A stretch of DNA of 64,000 bases from Pontederia crassipes (Eukaryota > Streptophyta > Magnoliopsida > Commelinales > Pontederiaceae): NCBI GenBank assembly GCA_030549335.1, contig CM060198.1, positions 61,067,953 through 61,131,952 of the forward strand, written 5' to 3'. Every line of letters starts with the position of its first letter. The first letter of the stretch is position 1. The position numbers and the translations under genes were made by a program. The notes below the pieces were generated by a model. It was not told the origin of the DNA. It made no database searches and worked only from the letters and a program-made list of their open reading frames with translations. This document shows positions 11,576 to 19,779 of this stretch, piece after piece.

Positions 11576-12451
11576 TTAGTATGGCCCGGGAGCTTGAAAA
11601 CAATATGAAAATATGAAGACTCAATAGCTTTCAATTTTTATCTTATTTACTTAAAACGTCTATCTTTTAATAATTTAAATTAAGTGAAGCAAGACCCAAT
11701 TAGAAATACTACTAGATTAGTATTATAATCAGTGATAACATTGGATATGATAATAAAATATGATGATTATATATGATAATAATATAATTAGGAATGATAA
11801 ATTAGCACAATTAATAATAATATAATCACGATAAATAATAACTTTACAATAAATTATAATAAGGACAACAATATAATTATAATAAAATTGTCAATTAACT
11901 ATTGCTAATCATATTAAAATAAGTGAGTCTCTAATCTTTCTCTCTATATTTTATTTTTTTATATTCCTTTTCTCGATGGCTGAGATATCCTATTATTTTT
12001 ATTTTGTTTTTCTCTTTCCTATTCCCTTACGCCCTCATCGCCTTCTTTTTTTTTTTCTTTTAGCTTTTGCATGCCTTTCTCTCACTTCCTCTCTCCATAT
12101 TGTTTTCCCGAGAGATCTCCCCTTTCTTTCCTAATTCCTATTTTTTCTACTTTTTTCTCATGATTCTTTTTCTTCTCCCTCTATTACCGTATGACTGCAA
12201 TCTCTCCTCTATTTCTCTCTCCACGGTGACTATCAACCCTTTTTATCATTTTTTTCTTTCTAATGAGAAGCGATCCGCGTCAATACAATTTTATTTTCCT
12301 TCGGTGCAAAATATTGTTGGCCGAACATTTTTTTTCTTCGAGCAATTCTTTCTTTTCTTCGACCCTAAGTAATCTATTTTTTTTAACCATCACGAAACCC
12401 TTTTTCAATTTAGCGGTAGCAATCCCAATTAAAAAAAAATTAAAGAACCTA
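11576..12451 (-). repeat. Truncated 5' LTR of the gypsy element
   Basis: Closely similar to 5530-6420 of the 3' LTR. The match stops at aaagaaccta (12442-12451), corresponding to position 6420 in the other LTR. The 1.1 kb that should form the LTR end is missing at the left side. Confidence 0.8.
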
Positions 12452-12892
12452 CTATTTTTAAAATTGACATTTCTTTTTTCTATAATTTTCTTATGTTCTT
12501 TTCTTGATATATTAATAAAATAATATAATAAATAAGATATCATTAATTTTCCTTTAGTTTTCTCATAATTTTCTTTATTTTTTTTGTCTTTTTACTTGTT
12601 TATTTATTTTATTTTTCATTAATAATAGAACAAATCAAATTAATAATGAATAAACAACTTATACTTTATTATTAGATAAATATTATTATATAAGTTTATT
12701 GATTAATATTATTAACGGTCGATAATAGTTTGTTAATTAATAGACGAATACTAGACTATCAGATATCCAATAAAAATATAATATTTGAGCTATTATCCAT
12801 CCGAGCTCGATAATTTATTAGACGGATCCAAACTAATCAGGCTTACCCGTTATAATATCGGGTCAGATAATAAACGAATCAAATAAACACCA
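12452..12892. other. AT-rich gap with no recognised gene
   Basis: AT-rich sequence without a believable reading frame. The last ~180 bp, ending aataaacaccac, resemble the sequence just left of the duplicated flank at 50764. A second copy of an unidentified repeat is therefore possible. Confidence 0.4.
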
Positions 12893-13358
12893 CCATTGTA
12901 TGGGAGTTCCGATGACCACTACCTGCATCGAGTATATCTCAAACTCGTTGGAATTGGACAGCTCAACAAAAGTTATTCAATTGCATCGGCTGGTAAGTAG
13001 GTGACCAATTTCAGTTCGTGCTGAGACGAGAATAAATCCACACGTTGCTTTGAGGTTTAGTTTGGAGCATTTCATGAGGTACTTGAGAGAAGGTTGGGGC
13101 TAAAGTTATTCTTAGACTTTACTTTCATAAAAATAAAATAAAGGAAAAGATTATGAATATTAAAAAAGATAAAGCCATATGGTTCTTCAACAAGTTTGTT
13201 AGGAATCAAGTAAAAAAAGCACCTTTTTATGATTATATAATTCAAGATTATTGGTTTTGTAAAAAATAAAAATTTTAAAAAATGCTATTTCACCGGGACT
13301 TGACTCGGCAATAGCTTCCTCTAGAATTGTAGAGCAAACCTAGAGACATATCAATCCA
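12893..13358 (-). repeat. Inverted partial copy of the DUF4220 gene 5' flank
   Basis: The reverse complement of about 54165-54575 aligns by eye along its length. Shared landmarks include ggagttccgatgaccact, tttgaggtttagtttggagc, ccatatggttcttcaacaag and agagacatatcaa. The copy is cut at 13359 by a CACTA terminus. A weaker third copy of its distal part is at 15305-15475. This suggests duplication of the gene or of its promoter region. Confidence 0.75.
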
Positions 13359-15290
13359 CACTACAAGAATTTTCACAATTTCCGATCTGTTGGAAATCTC
13401 ATGAATCCGTTCGAAAATAGCCTTTTCGACGAATTTTTCGATGAGAAGTTGGTCGTCGAATAACAATGTTGGATCTAAGTTTTAATGACATGTAAAATTA
13501 TATTTTGATGATACAAACTTCGAATGATTAAAATTAAAATGTTGAAAAAGTTTAAAGAGAAAGAAATAATTTTATGCACTACATTTTAATTAAATAATTG
13601 ACACTAATTTTATTAAATTTTGGATGAATGATAAATATCAAAATTGTAGAGAATTTTGTTATCTATCCATAGACTACAAGATTATCTAATTTGAATAAAA
13701 AAGTTATGTTCAAAAGAGTGTAGGTCGGTCAACCTACTGATTGACAGAATGAAGGTCGGTCGACAATACCGGTTGACTAAATAAAGATGTCGGTCGATCG
13801 ATCCAGAATCGGTTGATGCCGAGATAATACCGGTCGACATATCGATCGACAGTCCGGTCGATCGATCCAGTGCAAAAGCTGCAGAAATGGCGCAACGGTC
13901 ATATAGACCGATCGATCGGCCCATTAATATGGTCGATCGGTCCAGTGCTGAAATGAAAAGTAATGACTATATTTGAAGGAGAAAAATGTAAAATAAATTT
14001 TGGATAAATTTTCCACATACTAGAGCCTATAAAAGGAGTGTCAAAGCCAGAAGCAAAGGCACCCATCTAAGCATTGAAGCAAAACTTTGAGAAATAAAAA
14101 AAAAGATCATTTCTCTTGAAGTTATCATTTAGAGTTTTCATTCTTCTCTCTTCTATTCTTGTGAGTATAGAATTATAAAAGAGAGAAATATTTTTGTTCA
14201 GAAAAAATAGAAAGATCTGTGTAAAAGAGATTCAAAATCTTACCTCTTAAGCGAGAGAAAAATATTAACTTTCTAGTTAGAGAGGTTGCCTCGCTTCTCG
14301 AAGCGAAGAAAATGTGGTTGATATAAAGGGTTTTCTTCCTTGCCCCATTTGGAACAAATAAATAGATTAGTGGAATCTTCGACGGTCTCAAAGTCGAGAA
14401 GTCAGAGCGAAAACGTAGATTAAGGTGTGGCCGAACTTCGTCAACAACTATCGTGTCTTTGCGTTTGATTTTCTCTCTCTTTGTCACGTTCATATTATGC
14501 TTATGATCTGAATTGCTTTATGTTAAAAAGGGTTTAAAAAATCAATTTTGTGCTTCCGCGACGATCTTTATAAAATCGACATTTTTTATTTAACACCAAT
14601 TCACCTCCCCCTCTTGGTGCCCTTTGGGATCCTACAAGCAACTCGTCGCTAAGAAATTTTCGAGGGGTAACAAAATTCATCGAAAGTTTCGAAGGACCTT
14701 CCGACGGGCAATCATTGCAGGTTCAGACGAGAAAGTCCCATCGGAACCTCCAGCGAAAACGTTCCATCGGAGCTTTCGAGGGCAATACTCCGACAAAACT
14801 TTTGACGGAAGCTTACCATCGAAATCTTCGAGGAGTTTCACCCGATGAAGCTTTCGATCGAAGCATCCCGTCGAAACATCCGGCGGGAACACACCCATCA
14901 TAACCTCCGGAGGGATGTACCTACCACTAGTTTTGACGGAGGGCTCTATCATCATAGGTTTCGTCGGGGCAAACCTGCCGCAAAGTTATTTTAAAATATA
15001 AAAAAATCAAACCTGCAGCCGGATCAGCCGTCACTTGGCCCGATCTTGCAGCTCAGGTCGATCGGGTGAGAAGGGGAGTGGGAGAGAGAGGCCTTTGCTG
15101 GGCCAGATCCGAGCGATCTTTTCGAGAGAGAATGTGGTTGATCAGGAGAGAAGGAGAACGTCGTAGGTCGCGGGCCCCGTCGGAATCGTTGATCGTCGGA
15201 GCCAGATGGGTAGTCAGATCCGGGAGCCTACTGTCGGATCCCGCCACTTGCGTCGGATCCGGCAGCCATGTTAATTCTCCAAGAAAAAAG
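13359..15290. mobile_element. CACTA-like element holding a solo copia LTR
   Basis: It starts CACTACAAGAAT with subterminal repeats of the tcgacgaa / ccgtcgaa type (13400-13466). These resume after the nested LTR (14640-14960) as many diverged copies of a cgtcgaaa-like motif. The body then becomes GC-rich (15000-15290), as in the element at 81-853. The right terminus is not recognised, so the end is approximate. No transposase was found. Confidence 0.55.
13467..14636 (+). mobile_element. Solo copia LTR (SIRE-like)
   Basis: 1170 bp starting TGTTGGATC and ending GGGATCCTACA, flanked by AACAA (13462-13466) and AGCAA (14637-14641). That is a 5 bp target duplication with one mismatch. A TATA-like stretch is at about 14028 (cctataaaagg). 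The 3' part has the ttcacctccccctcttggtg signature common in SIRE-type LTRs. Positions 13720-13950 are dense in ggtcgatcgatcc / accggtcgac palindromic motifs. Confidence 0.82.
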
Positions 15291-15304
15291 TGATAATTCT
15301 CCAA

Positions 15305-15475
15305 GAAGCCTGTTAAGAATCAAGTGTAAGAAAAAAAAACACTATGATTATATAATTGGAGATTAATCTCTTATTCATTTTTGTCAAAAAAATAAAAATA
15401 AAATATGATATGCTATTTCACCCATTTCCTCTAGAATTGGTCTATTGGAGCAAACTTTACAACTATATATATATA
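15305..15475 (-). repeat. Third, diverged partial copy of the DUF4220 5' flank
   Basis: Resembles 13172-13345: gttaagaatcaagt, tatgattatataatt, tatgctatttcacc, cctctagaattg and gagcaaac occur in the same order. It is followed by an (AT)n microsatellite at about 15463-15484. Confidence 0.55.
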
Positions 15476-15484
15476 TATATATAT

Positions 15485-15655
15485 TACAAAGCACCTTTCA
15501 CTTTGTAGGGATGCTGCCGTTGATCCATTGATCAACGGTTGAGATAATTGATATTTTTAAATCATGAGGTTTAATTACTTTTGATCAAATCCATTGATGA
15601 GTGGATCATGATTGAAATGCGCTCAACATCCCTGCAAAGCGGAAGATGCTTTGTA
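15485..15655. mobile_element. Small MITE (171 bp) with 29 bp inverted ends
   Basis: The left end TACAAAGCACCTTTCACTTT and the reverse complement of the right end TACAAAGCATCTTCCGCTTT form long imperfect terminal inverted repeats, continuing into gtagggatg / gcagggatg. It sits between (AT)n tracts (a second at about 15670-15694), so the target duplication cannot be read. The superfamily is not assigned. Confidence 0.7.
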
Positions 15656-15669
15656 GGTACATTAATCCC

Positions 15670-15701
<32 letters not shown>

Positions 15702-15799
15702 GATGTGCTTCTTAATGATTTCATCTATTACCTAGAATGTTGAAAACATCTAGGTACAAAATATTCAAAAGATTCCCATAGACATCTTCCAACTAAAAA

Positions 15800-17100
15800 G
15801 AATTCTCATGGGATTACCGTTCAAAATTTGCTAAGTAATCTTTCACCGTGTTGGCTTCGCGGTATATATGTCTAGCAAGAAAATCATCAACAAAGGTGGC
15901 AACTACCATATGTCTAAGATGATGCTCATAATCCTCCACGAGCGACCAAGTTTCTTCATGAATATTAACACAATATCTTATCAGTCCAATTCCATCCATA
16001 TTTGTCCAAATATTGTTGTTGCCCAACACACTTCTGCAATCCAATGTGTAATGCACATGGCTCAAAAAAAATAATGGAGCGGAATTGTCAACACATGCAA
16101 AAATGAGTTTTTCATTAGTGGGTCTAATAATATAACTTGGCCCTCCCTCCTCCATCGGATTAGTAAATGATCCATCAAGTTTGGTTTCACCCGGGTAAGA
16201 GGGAGAGGCTCCCATTTAACCCAAATGGGTATTGTGGGCATATAACATTGATGGTTATCCTGAAGTATCGATCTAAAGTGAGCCTTATTACATGCATTCC
16301 ATAACCTTTAGAGGCTAAAGAAAAAAAAAAAGAGAGAAGAATTTGCATTTGGATGGTCTATCAAAATTTTGCCCCTCGCCAAAGGTTTAAATCAAAATAG
16401 TTCATATATATGTAAAAAAAACTAATTTAATTTTGACTAGAAAATATTTCTCCACTCAGACCCTCCAAATCGATCATTGTGGTGGGGCAGTTAATATAAT
16501 GATAAACTGATTTGGAATTAGATAAGTCATTGGTATTTGTCACCCAAATCCATTTGTCGTCATAGGATACAACAAGCAAATGAATCGAAATGATTGTTGA
16601 AACCAATGAAGGGCAACATTCAAGATAGAATCATAGAAATTCACATGAATGAAAGTAGGCATACAACATAAAAGAATATTAAAAATTCATGAATTGAAAG
16701 TAATTGATGTTGCAATGCCATCTCCAACAAATTTTTTAATACCTTGTTGAATAGCATTAGTAGTATGGAGCATTAGTTTCTAGAGTATTGTGCTCTTTCT
16801 AGAGTTGCTTATTTTCTTTGATAATAATGCTTGTCTAATGTGGAGATTTCTAATACCCAAGCCCCAATATGAGGAAGCAATTGGACCATGGCCCAATTTA
16901 TAAGGTGTGATCTCCATTTTTCACTATTTTGAAGACCATAAAAATTTCCTTGAATGTCTTTCCAATGATTCAATGATGCCATCACACATATAAATAATAT
17001 AAATAGAACTTAGTGAATACAAAGGTATAGTATTGAGTACAAATTTAATAACCGGCCTAAGTTAATGTTTTACACTTCCATCTTGCCAATTTAGACGAGA
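15800..17100 (-). pseudogene. LINE (L1-type) 3' fragment with RNase H domain
   Basis: The minus-strand frame 16215-15814 is a plant LINE-type RNase H domain: ETKLDGSF near the start (normally KLNTDGS), and HIYREANTVKDYLANF at the end, the typical C-terminal motif. To the right, 17090-16540 on the minus strand carries decayed reverse-transcriptase C-terminal and linker sequence with stops. The 5' part is absent. This is a truncated, inactive copy, unlike in detail to the LINE at 51.0-53.5 kb. Confidence 0.75.
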
Positions 17101-17588
17101 CCTTTTATATTTTGACGTAGAACTATTTTTTTTATTATTTAACTAACTTAATTAATATAATTTATTATTAAATTAGTTACATACTTCTTAGATATTACCC
17201 AAAGAATTTGATTTTCATATAGGATTCGAATGCACCTATATATCAAGTTTAGTACCATTTAACCCATCAAATCAAAAGTTACTTTAGGGCACACTTCTAG
17301 CCATCATCTTATGTAAAATACTATAAATGAAGGATTGAGAATTTTAGAAGGAAAATGCACATTTTTTATGGATAATTTTCGACAGACAAGAATTTTTTCA
17401 AGGCGATTTATGATGAACCTTTATATCCATATTGGGGATCCTTTTTTTTTTTGATGAAATGTTCTGTCATATTATACCATGAATAGTTATTGTATTATGC
17501 TTCTCTCACAAGAAAATCTCATGTTTTCATTGCCCCATTATGACAAGATTTTTCACTTGAAAATCTCATGTAATTCTTTTCCATTTGT
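17101..17588. other. Gene-free AT-rich stretch with a CACTA-end remnant
   Basis: No gene seen. At 17345-17400 the sequence atggataattttcgac matches the start of the CACTA subterminal array at about 58290, suggesting a stray element end. Confidence 0.4.
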
Positions 17589-17591
17589 TTA

Positions 17592-18392
17592 GGCTGTATT
17601 TGGCAAGCCAGAATTTGGCCAAGTTCTGAAATTTCTTGCCAAACACCCAATGTGATAGGAACTAAAGAACTTCCCATCACGTAACTTCCAGCGAGAATTG
17701 GAAGTTCTTGCTTCCAGCAAGAATTGAAAGTTCTCGCTCGAAGTCACCGTGACTTTATTTTACTTTTTTTTTCTTTCTTTTGCTTTTACTTTAAGTTAAT
17801 AATTTATCAATATATATTATTTATTAATACATTATTTAGGTTAAGTTAAATTATAAATATTTTACTAATTGAAAATTATTTAGTTCTAATAATTAGAAAA
17901 TATTTTATTCATTAGTTAAAATATTTTGTTTAGTACTATAGTATAATAAAATGATAAAAAATTCATATTGATTAACCAAATTGATGTAGACGTACAACTA
18001 ATTATATTTATTGTATTATAATATTTATATAAAATTCATGTAAAATCTTATGTACGATATTATATTTATTACAATAGAATTTTATTTAATTAAAATGTTC
18101 AAATGTTTTTAGAAAAAATATTATATATGAATTTTAATAATATTTACGTAGATTTTAAATAGATAAATACATAAAATATTTTTATTTACTATAATTTTAT
18201 TCATCATAAAATAATAAATTATATTTTTAGTTCTTACTTTTTATCCAAACACCACTAAAATTTATCTATCAAATCAATTTTTTAAACTCTCGTCATTACA
18301 CTTTTCATCCAAAATCCACTAAAAAATTTTCAACTAATCGACTAATTCTGGAGAACTTGACGTGAACTTAAAGTTCTCTTCCAAACACAATC
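17592..18392. mobile_element. PIF/Harbinger-like MITE
   Basis: An 801 bp element with ends GGCTGTATTTGGC and, reverse-complemented, GATTGTGTTTGG. The trinucleotide TTA occurs on both sides (17589-17591 and 18393-18395), the target duplication of the PIF/Harbinger (Tourist) superfamily. Subterminal inverted motifs around gaagttct / agaacttc are present. The interior is AT-rich and non-coding. Confidence 0.8.
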
Positions 18393-18395
18393 TTA

Positions 18396-19500
18396 GAAAA
18401 TAAGAAAGCTGTGAACCCATTTTTTAGTCCACAACTGTGGACTGCCATCCATCGCCGGATCGACGCCAATTCTGAATGTGAGCGGTCAATCTTCTTATTC
18501 AATTTGGTTCAGAACTTTCTTCGGTCCAGTTCACATGACAGAGATGACGTCGGCGAACAGCGGTGTGGCGCAACATCGGCGTCGGCGAACAAGCGGCGTC
18601 GGCAAACAAGCAGCGTCGGTGAACAATGGTGTGGGTAAACAATGGCGTCGGCGGACAAACAGCGTCAACGAACAACGAGCATCTTTCGCCACGTCATGGT
18701 CATTCGCCGCCGGCTTCTTGGTGATAGGCAAGTATTGAGCGGAGCCAAGAACGCAGACGGGGAAGAATGGGTTGCCTCCGATGTCGTTCTTGCAATATAG
18801 GGGGCGAGGTGCGCAGTGAAGGGACGTATAGCTTGAATCCAACAACAGCGTCGGTAGCCGCAGAAGAACAGAAAGAAGAGGAAGTAGAGAGGAGGAGGAG
18901 AGTCATCATGCCATTGATGGCCAGAATCGAACGTCGTTGAACTGCTTTTCCTCCATCATCGATGCCTCCACTACGGCCTTCGATGCCCGCTTCCTCACCC
19001 TCGACGACGAGAATGGGAAGAGCGACGAACATCGGCACACCTCTATCATCCGGGTGGCTGCGTCCAAGGGTTAGTTCAGTGCGGCGGCGGCCTCGATCGA
19101 CGGTGGCATTAGCGTCAGCTGCGAAGCAAGGAAAGGGTCGCTAGATCCAACTTTTCGATGCCCTAGATCTCATATTGGCATCAGGACAGAGGCTTCCCGA
19201 TGATGTTGGCGTCAGGGAAGGGGCGTTCCGACGGTAGCGATGGCATCTATAGCAGTGGCGTCTGGGTCAGTGGCGTTTCGACGATGGCAACGTCAGAGGT
19301 AGCAACGTTCCGCCGAGGGCAACGTTCGAGGGGGCATCCCGCATCCGGGTAATAGTGGAAACAAGGCAATTATCGAAAGGGAGGGAAGGGGAGAGCATGG
19401 TCGAACCCAAAAATCAGCGAACCAGAAGGCTGATCCGTGCGCCATTCCACACTGTCGTCGATCATGAGATCGAGGCACTCCATAGCTGTGGACCCCGAAA
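18396..19500. other. GC-rich segment with minisatellite, no recognised gene
   Basis: A GC-rich island beside the MITE. Positions 18548-18680 hold about eight diverged copies of a unit near ggcgtcggcgaacaa. From 18955 to 19140 one + frame reads FDARFLTLDDENGKSDEH, which looks protein-like but is not a family I recognise. It is bounded by stops and shifts, so it may be a captured or decayed gene fragment. No start, splice or domain evidence supports an active gene. Confidence 0.4.
18548..18680. repeat. GC-rich minisatellite
   Basis: Imperfect tandem copies of a 15-18 bp unit containing gtcggcgaacaa, with variants gtcggcaaacaa, gtcggtgaacaa and gtcaacgaacaa. Confidence 0.65.
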
Positions 19501-19779
19501 GGGTCCTTCCTTATCCTCTCTTTTTTTTTTTTATCCTGTGCTTTTATTTTTTCTGAAACATATTCATTTAATTTAATGATGGATTACCACTCGGTCTACG
19601 CCAAACACAGACATGAAAAGATAATACAAAAAATATACATTATTTTCTTATCTCAAAAAAAAATTATGTGATATGGAAACAAGAAATCTAGTCAGGCAGC
19701 TATAACGAAATCCGAAGATTTAACAGAGTAGGAAGAAGAAAAGCACTAGACGTGCTGCATGGTGCACAGCCGCTGATGC

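Larger units (their letters stand above)
4413..12451 (-). mobile_element. Decayed Ty3/gypsy (Tekay/Del-like) element interrupting GPT
   Basis: On the minus strand the element runs from a truncated 5' LTR (12451-11576) through gag, RT and integrase to the polypurine tract near 6850 and a full 3' LTR (6843-4413). The LTR begins TGTAATGACTTTG and ends CGTTACA. The inner flank AGCTA (4408-4412) matches GAGCT beside the second GPT exon at 44503-44507, read in the opposite direction, with one mismatch. This supports a 5 bp target duplication inside the GPT exon. The start of the 5' LTR is not here: about 370 bp of it lies at 44508-44875. The coding region is full of stops and frameshifts. Confidence 0.8.

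Noticed and set aside
19141..19779. A kinase exon downstream of the LRR receptor-like gene
   Set aside because: No protein-kinase motif (GxGxxG, HRD, DFG) can be read on the minus strand there, and the coding frame ends with a clean stop.
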